Below are positions 46,380-55,135 of a DNA stretch of 64,000 bases, piece by piece. The notes beneath the pieces were generated by a model. The model made no database searches, had not been told where the DNA came from, and saw nothing but the letters and a program-made list of their open reading frames with translations. Numbering within the stretch: the stretch's first letter is position 1; every line of letters starts with the position of its first letter. Location: contig NZ_JAGGQW010000069.1 in assembly GCF_018613065.1 (NCBI RefSeq), positions 62,001 to 126,000 on the forward strand, written 5' to 3'. This DNA is from Bacillus sp. ISL-7. GTDB taxonomy: Bacteria > Bacillota > Bacilli > Bacillales_B > DSM-18226. The translations under genes were made by a program, and so were the position numbers.

Positions 46380-46393
46380 CGAACGAATATTCG
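46380..46393 (-). promoter_or_regulatory. LexA (SOS) box upstream of uvrBA
   Basis: CGAACGAATATTCG on the plus strand (CGAATATTCGTTCG on the minus) fits the Bacillus LexA box CGAAC-N4-GTTCG with one mismatch. It is about 140 bp before the uvrB start. SOS control of uvrBA is known in B. subtilis. Confidence 0.6.
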
Positions 46394-46412
46394 TTTTTTT
46401 AAATTTCAACAC

Positions 46413-46441
46413 AAAAAGCCTGCCATTTTCCTGACAGACTC
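46413..46441 (-). terminator. Terminator after csbA
   Basis: GTCTGTCA/TGGCAGGC hairpin (with wobble pairs) and CTTTTTG on the minus strand. Confidence 0.65.
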
Positions 46442-46459
46442 ACTAAAACTTCGAATGTA

Positions 46460-46699
46460 TTAACTCTTATTAATGGCTCTCTGCATCATTTTTTCTGCCA
46501 TCCAAAACCCTGCTGTTAACGAGAAGGCATCCACTACGATGAGCACAAATGTGTTGGTATACCCTTTATATACTGAAGTAGCAATCAGGGCAACGGTTAA
46601 AATTAGCCCGATGACCCGGTTGTAAGTAACCCTTGTAAAAAGCAAGACCAGCAGCCCCGGAAGAATAAGTGCTGACAAATATCGAATAACGGTTTCCAA
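46460..46699 (-). CDS. csbA: CsbA family membrane protein
   Basis: A ~79-residue membrane protein with LSALILPGLLVLLFTRVTYN, VIGLILTVALIATSVYKGYT and TFVLIVVDAFSLTAGFWMA segments, closely like B. subtilis CsbA (sigma-B controlled; function unknown). GAGGTG lies six bases before a TTG at 46699, so TTG is preferred. ATG 46717 has no ribosome-binding site. No clear sigma-B promoter was recognised. Its location upstream of uvrB is the same as in B. subtilis. Confidence 0.8.
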   Translation of the reverse strand: METVIRYLSALILPGLLVLLFTRVTYNRVIGLILTVALIATSVYKGYTNTFVLIVVDAFSLTAGFWMAEKMMQRAINKS

Positions 46700-46805
46700 T
46701 GAGTACACCTCATTCATACATTAATTTCTGTTAATTCATTCTAGAAATTATTGCACATAATTGCAACAAAAATGATAGATGAACTGCCTTTCGAAGCCCC
46801 TTAGC

Positions 46806-48257
46806 TTATTTTTCCATTCTAACGTTGATCGTACCTTCGTTTTGCTGTGTAAATAAACTAGTTACCACGAATCCCAGGAGAGAAAGCAGAATAGGGAGGA
46901 CCACCGTATGAAACCCAAATGCATTTGGATAAAATTGATCTAATAAAATATAAGAACCCATCCCTAAAACCATCGAAGTAATTGCCCCGTATTTATTGCC
47001 CTTACTCCAATATAATCCTAAAATAACCGGCCAAATAAAGACCGACTCGAGTCCCCCAAAAGAAAACAGATTCAGCCAAACGATTAAATCAGGTGGACTT
47101 AACGAGAACAGAATGACCACAATTCCAATAATCGCCGTCACGCTGAAACTAACCTTTTTCACAAGGTCGTTCCCTGCATCCGGCTTGATGTAATTTAAAT
47201 AGACATCTTTTACTAGTGCAGAGCTAACTAGAATTAAAAGAGCGTCCACCGTCGACATAATGGCTGCCATCGGTGCAGCGAGAACGATACCCGCAGCATA
47301 GGGCGGCAGTACTTTCATTGATAACAAAGGCATAACAGTATCACCGATTTTCACACCTGGTAGAACAGGTCTTGCGAACACGCCAATGAGATGCATACCC
47401 AGCATGATAAAACCGACGACAATGGTTCCAATAATAATCGCACTATGCATCGCCTTCGAATTTTTATAAGACATCGCTCGGACAGCAATTTGCGGCAAGC
47501 CGACGACGCCAATCCCTACTAAAATCCAAAAGGAGGAAACAAAGGATGGCGTTAAACTACGTTCTGCACCATAAGGACTGATTAAATTAGGATTTTCCGT
47601 TGCTAAATCTGAGATGATCTTCGGGATTCCTCCACCTGCTTTAATTGTAGCGATTAACAGGATTAACGTTCCCCCAAACATGACCACACCTTGGATGGTG
47701 TCTGTGATCGCAACCGCACGAAAGCCGCCGACAATAACAAAGACGAGGACGGAAAAAGCAAAAATTAATAAAGCAGTCGTATATGGCAAGCCTGTTAAAC
47801 TTTCTACCAAACGCGCTCCGCCAATCCATTGGGCGGTCATCGATGAAAACAAAAAGATGATAATACTTGCGGCTGAGAATAACACGACCGCTTTACTTTT
47901 ATAGCGCTCTTTTAGAAAGTCAATTAAGGTGATTGCCTTGTACTGACGGGATATAATCGCAAATTTCTTCCCCAATACCATTAACGTAAAATAACCGGTT
48001 GCTAATTGGGCCATGGCAAGCAGGACCCAGCCTAATCCTTGCGTATAAGCAACCCCGGGCCCTCCGATAAAGCTGCTGGCACTTCCATACGTCGCAACCA
48101 TCGTCATCGCCAGGATGAATCCGCCCATTTGGCGTTCCCCTAAAAAGTACTCCTCCAAGAAAGAATTGGATTTAATAACAAATTTGTTTGACCACATCCC
48201 AACAGCGAAGATAATCAATAAGAAAATAAGTAATGGTGTAATGACGGCCCAGTTCAC
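46806..48257 (-). CDS. panF: Sodium/solute symporter, probably pantothenate (PanF-like)
   Basis: A 483-residue sodium:solute symporter of about 13 transmembrane segments. Segments include WAVITPLLIFLLIIFAVGMW and FILAMTMVATYGSASSFIGG; the family motif GFRAVAITDTIQGVVMF is present. The preceding gene encodes a YhdT-like small membrane protein and overlaps it by 4 nt. That pairing is typical of PanF operons, and is the main reason for naming pantothenate. Start is GTG with GGGGG upstream. Confidence 0.8.
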   Translation of the reverse strand: MNWAVITPLLIFLLIIFAVGMWSNKFVIKSNSFLEEYFLGERQMGGFILAMTMVATYGSASSFIGGPGVAYTQGLGWVLLAMAQLATGYFTLMVLGKKFAIISRQYKAITLIDFLKERYKSKAVVLFSAASIIIFLFSSMTAQWIGGARLVESLTGLPYTTALLIFAFSVLVFVIVGGFRAVAITDTIQGVVMFGGTLILLIATIKAGGGIPKIISDLATENPNLISPYGAERSLTPSFVSSFWILVGIGVVGLPQIAVRAMSYKNSKAMHSAIIIGTIVVGFIMLGMHLIGVFARPVLPGVKIGDTVMPLLSMKVLPPYAAGIVLAAPMAAIMSTVDALLILVSSALVKDVYLNYIKPDAGNDLVKKVSFSVTAIIGIVVILFSLSPPDLIVWLNLFSFGGLESVFIWPVILGLYWSKGNKYGAITSMVLGMGSYILLDQFYPNAFGFHTVVLPILLSLLGFVVTSLFTQQNEGTINVRMEK

Positions 48258-48538
48258 TTGTTTTCCCCCTCTTCCACTTCAAAGGGAACATCCTTGAATA
48301 AAACTTTTACGGCAAAAATAACGAGTATAACCATAACAATAAAGCCAAGAATACAGCTGTAAAAAAACCATGCTGGCAAACCATATATGTACGAATATTG
48401 TTCTACTTTGGCCGAACCAAGCCCATAAGCAAAACCGTACCACCAGATAAAATTAATCAAAACAAGAATAATTCCAATTATAGCTTCTCTGTGAGCGATC
48501 TTGAAACGCTTGTCCAGTGGATTGCTGCTTTTTTTCAT
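48254..48538 (-). CDS. yhdT: YhdT family small membrane protein
   Basis: A 94-residue protein with two transmembrane segments (IIGIILVLINFIWWYGFAYG and AWFFYSCILGFIVMVILVIF) of the DUF997/YhdT family, usually encoded directly before panF. It may be an accessory subunit of the pantothenate symporter; this is inferred from gene pairing only. 170 bp of featureless AT-rich sequence precede it. Confidence 0.8.
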   Translation of the reverse strand: MKKSSNPLDKRFKIAHREAIIGIILVLINFIWWYGFAYGLGSAKVEQYSYIYGLPAWFFYSCILGFIVMVILVIFAVKVLFKDVPFEVEEGENK

Positions 48539-48708
48539 TTGATTCCTCCTGGGTGAAAATTCTCTCTAACATCATCAAGTTATTTTAACCAATAATGAAA
48601 AAATATCCAATTTAAAACTATTTTCTTCCATTAACTTTTCATAATATCAACACCAAATCTCCCTTATTAAGATTGTTAATTTTTTATTCAGCATTATTCA
48701 ACCCTATA

Positions 48709-50076
48709 TTAAACCCTATGCATCATAGGTAATGAGAATAAATAAATATTAGTGATCGCAAGAACAGTCATGAGTACGTAGTATGGAAGCATGTCCTTAA
48801 ATGCTGTCTTTTTGCCTTTTCCCATTCTGTACATAACATAACAATTGCCTGCCAATCCAATTAAGATTACAATATATTGAATCATTTGTACGGTTGGTGT
48901 GGAAGCGAGACTTAAACTCGCTGGATTGGAATCGACCCCAAATAATCTGATCGAATTAAACCAAACGGCCTTTCCCTCAGTGAAGATATGGAACAGGTTA
49001 TGAGCCAGATGTCCTGCTAAGTCTAAAGGAATAATCGCATAACCAAAACGTGTAAAGTTCTTTTTGAGTGTGCCTTCCATTCCAAGGAAAGAAGCAATTT
49101 TAGCAGTGCCTAACAATAATAGGATTGGTAATGCCATAGCAATGATAAAGGCGATCGTAAAGTTAACAACATAGCTTGAAGTACCAGTAACAGACCCTAT
49201 TGCCTTTAAGATATCCTGCCAAGGTTCAAGCATCGTAATATTTTGTACGAACACAATGCCCATAATAACAGCAGCTAGGGAAGCATGCTCAAGCTTTGGA
49301 TTTTTTAAGCCCCATAACTCTTTCGTCGGAACTCTGGTTGTAATTTTGACGGAATTATTTGGACAGTTTTTCACACAGTTTCCGCAAATATTACATTCTG
49401 CACTCGACTCCATTGTTCTAGGGAATTGGAACATTGGACATCCTTCCACACCTTCAGTTCCTTTATAGCAGGATTGCACTTTACATGTTTTACAAATATC
49501 AGGTGTTGCCTGAACTTTTAAAGCTCCAGATCGTGAATAATTCCCAGCAAGACCACCAAGGAAACAAAGCGTCTTACAGAAGGTTCTTCTTTCATAAAAA
49601 ACGGAGGTGGCTACAACCATTGTGACAAGTAAAAGCAATAAGTAACCTGAACCTCTTGGTGACTCGACAATTCCCCACACATGGTCACTATAAGTAATCA
49701 TTATAAAGAATAAATCAATCAACCAAATTCCATATTTTTTTAAAAACTTAGGCATTGGTCGCTTGCTGCCAACAAATTTCCGGACAATATCACTTAATTT
49801 ACCGAACGGACAGATGGCACACCAGAAGCGGCCAGTTACTAAAAATAGAACGGGTATAATCGGCCACCATAACACCCATGTCATCGTGGTACCAAAGTTT
49901 TTACTTGGATCAACAGTTCCCATTACTAATTCATAAACAATAATGGAAAATACAAAGATAACGATCCATTGAAAGATTCCAGGATACCATTTGCTTTTAA
50001 CAAATTTCTTCACAACTGGTATAGATAGAAGATCAAAAGATTCCTTTTCAGGTAAGTTTTTCTCAGGCATTGCCAT
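48709..50076 (-). CDS. Membrane 4Fe-4S ferredoxin-type protein (NapH/NosR-related)
   Basis: A 455-residue membrane redox protein. Hydrophobic segments (IFQWIVIFVFSIIVYELVMG, TWVLWWPIIPVLFLVTGRFW and others) flank two cysteine regions. The first is a CAICPFGK loop near residue 90, of NosR/NapH/CcoG type; then CKTLC and CKTCKVQSCYKGTEGVEGCP. A 4Fe-4S set CNICGNCVKNCPNN lies near residue 230–245. It probably passes electrons across or along the membrane. Partner and substrate are unknown. It overlaps the upstream Met/His-repeat protein by 14 nt, so the two are coupled. The copper genes lie next door, which suggests but does not prove a copper link. Confidence 0.75.
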   Translation of the reverse strand: MAMPEKNLPEKESFDLLSIPVVKKFVKSKWYPGIFQWIVIFVFSIIVYELVMGTVDPSKNFGTTMTWVLWWPIIPVLFLVTGRFWCAICPFGKLSDIVRKFVGSKRPMPKFLKKYGIWLIDLFFIMITYSDHVWGIVESPRGSGYLLLLLVTMVVATSVFYERRTFCKTLCFLGGLAGNYSRSGALKVQATPDICKTCKVQSCYKGTEGVEGCPMFQFPRTMESSAECNICGNCVKNCPNNSVKITTRVPTKELWGLKNPKLEHASLAAVIMGIVFVQNITMLEPWQDILKAIGSVTGTSSYVVNFTIAFIIAMALPILLLLGTAKIASFLGMEGTLKKNFTRFGYAIIPLDLAGHLAHNLFHIFTEGKAVWFNSIRLFGVDSNPASLSLASTPTVQMIQYIVILIGLAGNCYVMYRMGKGKKTAFKDMLPYYVLMTVLAITNIYLFSLPMMHRV

Positions 50077-50500
50077 TGTTTAAATCCCCCTTTCTTCTAA
50101 ACCATTTATTCCAAACACCTATTAAGATAAATGATAGATTTACTGCTCCAAAGGTACCTAACACTTTATAATTTGGCGGTACTTCAACCACTGCTGCATG
50201 ATGATCGTGAGCTTCACCACCGCTACCTTCCATGTCTGTTCCACTGTCATGATTCATTCCTTCCATGTCCGTTCCACTGTCATGATTCATTCCTTCCATG
50301 TCCGTTCCGCTGTCATGGTCCATTCCTTCCATGTCATCCCCCTCACTGGATGCATCTTGACTCTTTGTACCACTATTTTTGAGGTTCTCTGTGGCTTGTT
50401 TTATGTTTGGGCTATGAGAATGCCCCTTATCTGCTAAAGCCCTTACATCGAATGAGAAAATAAATACTAATGTAAAAATAAGTAAATATAGTTTTTTCAA
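50063..50500 (-). CDS. Met/His-repeat membrane-anchored protein
   Basis: A 145-residue protein: signal peptide (KKLYLLIFTLVFIFSFDVRA), His-rich stretch (DKGHSHSP), an acidic Met/His/Asp repeat region, another His patch (EAHDHHAAVVE), and one C-terminal transmembrane segment (VLGTFGAVNLSFILIGVW) before a basic tail. The 33-bp DNA repeat at 50226..50324 encodes MEG-M-(D/N)-HDSGTD three times plus a partial copy. Such Met/His motifs often bind copper. The start is TTG at 50500, eight bases after GGAGG; the longer frame upstream has no such site. I do not recognise the family. Confidence 0.7.
   Translation of the reverse strand: MKKLYLLIFTLVFIFSFDVRALADKGHSHSPNIKQATENLKNSGTKSQDASSEGDDMEGMDHDSGTDMEGMNHDSGTDMEGMNHDSGTDMEGSGGEAHDHHAAVVEVPPNYKVLGTFGAVNLSFILIGVWNKWFRRKGDLNNGNA
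50226..50337 (-). repeat. 33-bp in-frame tandem repeat
   Basis: Three complete 33-bp units (starting 50226, 50259, 50292) and a 13-bp partial fourth unit. Identity between the first two is 32/33. The length is a multiple of three, so copy number can change without frameshift. Confidence 0.85.
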
Positions 50501-50695
50501 CTTTTCCACCTCCAAAAAGTTAATTATGGATCTAATGTTCATATGTATAATGTACTGGGGAAATTTGCAGTTTCTATGCATTTTTGTTGGATATAATATG
50601 GCATATAGATTTTCGATTCATTTGTTCATACAATTGTAAAATCTGACCTCTATTTTTTAAATTTAGAATTAAATTACACTTTGACTTTAATCCAA

Positions 50696-50730
50696 ACAAA
50701 AAAGAAGAACCGATGCGGCTCTTCTTTATT
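50696..50730 (-). terminator. Terminator after copA
   Basis: AAGAAGAGCCG/CGGTTCTTCTT hairpin with a CAT loop and a TTTTTT tract on the minus strand. The gap 50501–50777 shows nothing else clear. Confidence 0.8.
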
Positions 50731-50777
50731 TCTATGATTATACATATTGTAAAGTAACCTTCACATAATGCTCATCT

Positions 50778-52994
50778 CTACATTTTAACTTTTTGCAAAC
50801 GTATTGCATTGAGAACAACAGATACTGAACTGAATGCCATTGCTGCACCTGCAAGCCATGGCGCAAGGAATCCAAGAGCAGCGACTGGGATACCAAGTGT
50901 ATTATAAGCAAGAGCCCAAAAAAGGTTTTGCTTAATATTACCGATTGTTTTTTTACTCATGAAAATGGCATCTGCGATACTATTTAAATCCCCGCGAATA
51001 AGAGTTATATCAGCCGCTTCCATTGCCACATCTGTTCCGGTTCCAATGGCCATTCCAATATCTGCCACTGCAAGGGCTGGTGCGTCATTGATTCCATCTC
51101 CGACCATTGCCACTTTATTTCCCAGTACCTGTAATTTCTTTATTTCCTCTGCCTTACCTTCAGGAAGGACCTCAGCAATCACATGGTCGATCCCCACTTG
51201 AGCTGCAATGGCTTTTGCAGTCTGTTGGTTATCGCCTGTAATCATAATTACTTCAATTCCCATGCTCTTAAGTCGACTAATAGCAGTTTTGGATGTCTCT
51301 TTAATAGTATCTGCCACAGCAACCATACCTGCAAATTGGCCATCTATAGCAGCAAGCATAGCTGTTTTCCCAACCATTTCTAATGCATTCATCTGATCAT
51401 AGGAGTTTTCGACAGGTACGTTAAACATATTCATTAACTTCCTTGTTCCAACTAACAGCTCTTTTCCATCCACTTTAGCTTTTATACCAAATCCAGGGAT
51501 GGCTTCAAATTTCGTTACATCCTTTAAAGATATACCTTTTTCTTTTATTCCTTGAACGATTGCTTGTGCTAGTGGATGCTCTGATTGTTTTTCAGCTGAA
51601 CCAACCAGTGATAGGAATTCTTCTTCTATTAAATTTTGATCTGTGAAAACATCTGTTAATACTGGAGTGCCGTTTGTAACTGTGCCGGTTTTATCTAAAA
51701 CAACAGTAGAAATTTTATGCGTCATTTCTAAATGTTCTCCGCCTTTAAACAGAATTCCGTATTCGGCAGCACGGCCTGAACCTGCCATGATGGAAGTTGG
51801 CGTTGCCAATCCCAATGCACACGGACAGGCTATAACAAGGACTGCTATCATTTTCTCAAGTGCATTCGCAAAATCACCAGGAGTTACCCATACATACCAA
51901 ACGATAAACGCGAAAAGGGCAAGCGCAACAACAATAGGGACAAACACTCCAGAAATCTGGTCAGCAAGGCGTTGAATAGGAGCCTTGGAACCTTGTGCTT
52001 CTTCCACTACTTTAATAATTTGAGATAAAGCCGTATCCCTACCTACTTTTGTTGCTTCCACTTTTAAAAATCCATTTTTATTGATCGTTGCTCCTATTAC
52101 TTCATCACCTATCTTTTTATCAACTGGGACACTTTCACCTGTCAGCATCGACTCATCAATAGCTGAGCTACCCTCAACAATTTTTCCGTCTACTGGAATT
52201 TTCTCGCCAGGCTTGATATGCAGAATGTCGCTAACGATCACTTCTTCAATTGGTACTTCCTGTTCCACTCCTGCTCTTTCAATGGTTGCTGTCTTTGCTT
52301 GAAGACCCATTAGTTTCTTAATCGCTTCAGATGAACGCCCTTTTGCTTTTGCTTCAAAAAGCTTCCCAAGAATAATTAACGTAATAAGAATGGAACTCGT
52401 TTCATAATAAAGTTCTACTGAATGGGCCATACTTCCGATTGAAAGCAGCGATAGATACAAACTATAAAAATATGCAGCTGATGTACCTAAAGCAACAAGA
52501 ACATCCATATTAGCACTCATATTTTTCAACGCTTTATAAGCTCCAACATAAAATTGTTTTCCGATAAAAAACTGCACCGGAGTAGCCAAAGCAAACTGAA
52601 CCCACGGATTCATAAACATTTTTGGAACCCAAATAAAAGAGGTAAAGGAAAAGTGTCCAACCATTGCCCATAATAGTGGGAAAGAAAGGATCGCAGAAAA
52701 AATAAATTTTCCAGTTTGTTTATCAATTTCCTTTTGACGATAATCACTTGTGTCTATTTCATCTTCCTTAATATGAGCACCATAACCAAGGCTTTCCACC
52801 TTTTTAATGATATCGCCTGAAGAGAGTTCCGCACTTTTATATTCCACTGTTGCTTTTTCCAGTGCCAAATTCACATTTGCTTTCACTACCCCATCTAACT
52901 TATTTAGACCTTTTTCGATCCGAGTAGCACAAGCCGCACAGGTCATTCCGGTTATGTCAAATTCGTTTTTTTCATTTACAACATTTTGACTCAT
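50778..52994 (-). CDS. copA: Copper-exporting P1B-type ATPase CopA
   Basis: Exports Cu(I). The 738-residue protein has one N-terminal heavy-metal domain with [15 protein letters not shown], about eight transmembrane segments, the phosphatase motif [10 protein letters not shown], the ion-channel CPC in [13 protein letters not shown], the phosphorylated Asp in DKTGTVTNG, the SEHPLA motif and the hinge [14 protein letters not shown]. The usual B. subtilis CopA has two heavy-metal domains; only one is present here. ATG 52994 follows AAGGAG by nine bases. It follows copZ behind a hairpin and its own CsoR-like box. Confidence 0.95.
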   Translation of the reverse strand: MSQNVVNEKNEFDITGMTCAACATRIEKGLNKLDGVVKANVNLALEKATVEYKSAELSSGDIIKKVESLGYGAHIKEDEIDTSDYRQKEIDKQTGKFIFSAILSFPLLWAMVGHFSFTSFIWVPKMFMNPWVQFALATPVQFFIGKQFYVGAYKALKNMSANMDVLVALGTSAAYFYSLYLSLLSIGSMAHSVELYYETSSILITLIILGKLFEAKAKGRSSEAIKKLMGLQAKTATIERAGVEQEVPIEEVIVSDILHIKPGEKIPVDGKIVEGSSAIDESMLTGESVPVDKKIGDEVIGATINKNGFLKVEATKVGRDTALSQIIKVVEEAQGSKAPIQRLADQISGVFVPIVVALALFAFIVWYVWVTPGDFANALEKMIAVLVIACPCALGLATPTSIMAGSGRAAEYGILFKGGEHLEMTHKISTVVLDKTGTVTNGTPVLTDVFTDQNLIEEEFLSLVGSAEKQSEHPLAQAIVQGIKEKGISLKDVTKFEAIPGFGIKAKVDGKELLVGTRKLMNMFNVPVENSYDQMNALEMVGKTAMLAAIDGQFAGMVAVADTIKETSKTAISRLKSMGIEVIMITGDNQQTAKAIAAQVGIDHVIAEVLPEGKAEEIKKLQVLGNKVAMVGDGINDAPALAVADIGMAIGTGTDVAMEAADITLIRGDLNSIADAIFMSKKTIGNIKQNLFWALAYNTLGIPVAALGFLAPWLAGAAMAFSSVSVVLNAIRLQKVKM

Positions 52995-53010
52995 AAATGC
53001 CAACTCCTTA

Positions 53011-53025
53011 TACCCTATATAGGTA
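53011..53025. promoter_or_regulatory. CsoR-like operator before copA
   Basis: TACCCTATATAGGTA, a dyad resembling the CsoR operator core TACCC-N-GGGTA, lies 17 bp before the copA start. It may give copA its own copper-regulated promoter, apart from csoR-copZ. Confidence 0.55.
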
Positions 53026-53035
53026 TATTTTTTTG

Positions 53036-53068
53036 TAAAAAGAACGTGCTATCAACTAGCACGTCTTT
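53036..53068 (-). terminator. Hairpin between copZ and copA
   Basis: AAGACGTGCTA/TAGCACGTTCTT hairpin with a GTTGA loop, followed by TTTT on the minus strand. It is a probable (partial) terminator after copZ. Confidence 0.7.
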
Positions 53069-53075
53069 TCACTAT

Positions 53076-53282
53076 TTATTTCACATCGTACCCCTGGTCA
53101 TCGATGGTCTCCTTAATCTTTTCTAATGAAACCTCTTGTTTATTAAACTCAACATCTACTTTAGCTGCTTTTAAATCAACTTTTACAGAGCTAACACCTT
53201 TTAGTGCACCGACACTTCCTTCTACCGCTTTCACACAATGACCGCATGACATTCCTTGAACATTCAATATTACCTTTTCCAT
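53076..53282 (-). CDS. copZ: Copper chaperone CopZ
   Basis: A 68-residue cytosolic Cu(I) chaperone with the ferredoxin-like heavy-metal fold and the motif GMSCGHCVKAVEGSV. It delivers copper to CopA and to the sensor CsoR. AAAGGGAG precedes the ATG at 53282. It lies between csoR and copA. Confidence 0.94.
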   Translation of the reverse strand: MEKVILNVQGMSCGHCVKAVEGSVGALKGVSSVKVDLKAAKVDVEFNKQEVSLEKIKETIDDQGYDVK

Positions 53283-53305
53283 TTTAATACTCCCTTTCAC
53301 ATTAT

Positions 53306-53656
53306 TTATTTTTTTATAAGTCTTTGAATAGTGGTTATTAACTCATCAACAACTTCATGGTCACCCTCTTGAATTCTCTCGACCACACAACTTTTCATAT
53401 GGCCTTCCAAGAGTACTTTAGCAACGCTGTTTAAAGCTGATTGAGTAGCTGCAATCTGAGTAATGACATCATCACAATACGTATCTTTTTCAATCAAACC
53501 TTTTATGCCACGAATCTGTCCCTCGATACGGTTTAATCTTGTGACAAGATTTTGTTTTGTTTTATCTGAATGATGGCTTTTTCGCCCAGATGTTAAAGTA
53601 TCACAATGTTCACTACTATGATGAGGTTTAATGTTAACAGGATCGTGATTATTCAT
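53306..53656 (-). CDS. csoR: Copper-sensing repressor CsoR
   Basis: A DUF156-family repressor released from DNA by Cu(I). The 116-residue protein has the family helix RLNRIEGQIRGIKGLIEKD and the copper ligands Cys in DTYCDD, His and Cys in LLEGHMKSCV. It has a His-rich N-terminal extension (about 30 residues) beyond the usual start. The ATG at 53656 follows AAGGAGGGG. Regulates its own operon csoR-copZ(-copA). Confidence 0.94.
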   Translation of the reverse strand: MNNHDPVNIKPHHSSEHCDTLTSGRKSHHSDKTKQNLVTRLNRIEGQIRGIKGLIEKDTYCDDVITQIAATQSALNSVAKVLLEGHMKSCVVERIQEGDHEVVDELITTIQRLIKK

Positions 53657-53683
53657 TATCACCCCTCCTTCAACTTAATATTA

Positions 53684-53706
53684 CCATACCCCCCTATCCT
53701 ATGTAA
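53684..53706 (-). promoter_or_regulatory. CsoR operator upstream of csoR
   Basis: The plus strand reads CCATACCCCCCTATCCTATG, close to the reverse complement of the B. subtilis copZA operator (TACCCTACGGGGGTATGG). It lies about 30 bp before the csoR ATG. Confidence 0.7.
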
Positions 53707-53820
53707 ATAATCAATTTTGGAAGTTTTTTATTTTTTTATTAGCCACATGCTTTAAAATATATTTGGAAAAATAGTAAATTTTGTTATGAAAGTATTAACC
53801 CTCCATATTTGATAATACTT

Positions 53821-53868
53821 ACAAAACAAAAAAACAACGATTCATCATTCGTTGTTTTTTTGTTTTGT
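53821..53868. terminator. Long bidirectional terminator hairpin
   Basis: A perfect 20-bp stem (ACAAAACAAAAAAACAACGA with its complement) and an 8-nt loop, T-rich on both 3' sides. It insulates the csoR promoter from the czcD transcript. Confidence 0.8.
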
Positions 53869-53875
53869 ATCAGGG

Positions 53876-54050
53876 TTATAAAGACCAATAAGTTAATGTA
53901 TCAAAAATTCCTAAAAGTAACATCAGAATCCCAGAAATTATGGAGAATAACCAACCTCTATAACTTTATTAACTTCCTCTTACTAAACCGTTATAGTACC
54001 TTTATACATACCCATCCAAACCATCATTTTTATGTCTAAAACAGCAACTC
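53876..54050 (-). pseudogene. Remnant of a small membrane protein gene
   Basis: Downstream of czcD a minus-strand frame ends GWLFSIISGILMLLLGIF, then DTLTYWSL and a TAA at 53876. It is a clear hydrophobic helix. Two in-frame stops lie just upstream and there is no start codon, so only the 3' end remains. A short fragment MMVWMGMYKGTITV in another frame lies upstream. The family is not recognised. Confidence 0.4.
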
Positions 54051-54083
54051 CTAAAAAGAAACACAACTGTTTTGTCTTAGTGG

Positions 54084-55040
54084 TTATATTGTACCTTCAG
54101 GCTGCAAGGAACAACTATAAGTTCCTTTTTCAATTTGAATAGTGGCATGTTCAATGCCGAATTGGTCATGCAATTCCTTTGTTAATTTTTGAAGCAGCTC
54201 ATCATTATCATCTATTTTAGATCGAATTATATGAACGGTTAAAGCAGCCTCTGTCGTACTCATTCCCCAAACATGCAGGTCATGAATTTCCAAAATCGTT
54301 GGTAAACCACTTAAGTAATCCTTAATTTTATTAATATCAATGCCTTCTGGTACAGCATCCAATGACAAATTAATGGATTCCTTTAATAATCCCCACGTAC
54401 CAAATAAAATGACAATTGAAATTAAAAGACTTACTAGAGGGTCAAGCCATTGCCATCCTGACCAAAGAATAATAAGCCCTGCAATCACTACCCCAAGTGA
54501 AACTAAGGCATCCGCAGCCATGTGCATGAAAGCCCCACGGATATTTAAATCGTTTTTTCGTCCTGACATAAAAAGTAAAGCTGTAAGAGTGTTAATCACA
54601 ATACCAATGATTGCTACGATGATAACAGTTTTTCCTGCAACTGGTTCTGGAGAAGAAAATCGTTGGATAGCCTCCCAGGCAATAGCACCAATTGCTACTA
54701 ATAAAAAAACAGCATTGAATAGCGCAGCTAAGATGGAACTTCTTTTATATCCATAAGTCCGCTTTTTAGTAGGTGCTTTTTTTCCTAACCAAACGGCAAT
54801 CCAAGCAATAATTAAACCTAAAACGTCACTTATGTTATGTCCTGCATCCGCAAGCAGTGCTAAAGAATCCCCTAAGATACCGTATATAATTTCAACAATA
54901 ATAAAAATGGTATTTAAAATAATCCCAAATCCAAATGCAAAGCCCAAATTAGCTGGTGCATGACTATGGCTATGTCCATGACCGTGACCGTGACTGTGAC
55001 TGTGCCCATGGTTATGACCATGGCTATGATTATGTCCCAT
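54084..55040 (-). CDS. czcD: Cation diffusion facilitator, zinc/cadmium exporter (CzcD-like)
   Basis: A proton-coupled exporter of Zn and related divalent metals. The 318-residue protein has a His-rich N-terminus (about 16 His in 30 residues), six transmembrane segments with the metal site LLADAGHNISDVLGL and HMAADALVSLGVVIAG, and a C-terminal cytoplasmic domain with DLHVWGMSTTEAALTVH. ATG 55040 has GGAG eight bases upstream; the longer frame lacks such a site. It lies between the cadCA operon and csoR. Confidence 0.92.
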   Translation of the reverse strand: MGHNHSHGHNHGHSHSHGHGHGHSHSHAPANLGFAFGFGIILNTIFIIVEIIYGILGDSLALLADAGHNISDVLGLIIAWIAVWLGKKAPTKKRTYGYKRSSILAALFNAVFLLVAIGAIAWEAIQRFSSPEPVAGKTVIIVAIIGIVINTLTALLFMSGRKNDLNIRGAFMHMAADALVSLGVVIAGLIILWSGWQWLDPLVSLLISIVILFGTWGLLKESINLSLDAVPEGIDINKIKDYLSGLPTILEIHDLHVWGMSTTEAALTVHIIRSKIDDNDELLQKLTKELHDQFGIEHATIQIEKGTYSCSLQPEGTI

Positions 55041-55135
55041 TCCTATCTCTCCCACTAAAATTAAATATGACAAGCATGCTCAATTGCTTGTTGTACCCTT
55101 CCATTAAAAGGCTTCCCACTTTGGGAAGCCCCACT

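Noticed and set aside
53809..54039. 76-codon plus-strand reading frame between csoR and czcD
   Set aside because: It covers the bidirectional terminator and the antisense of the membrane-protein remnant; no ribosome-binding site or protein-like motif.
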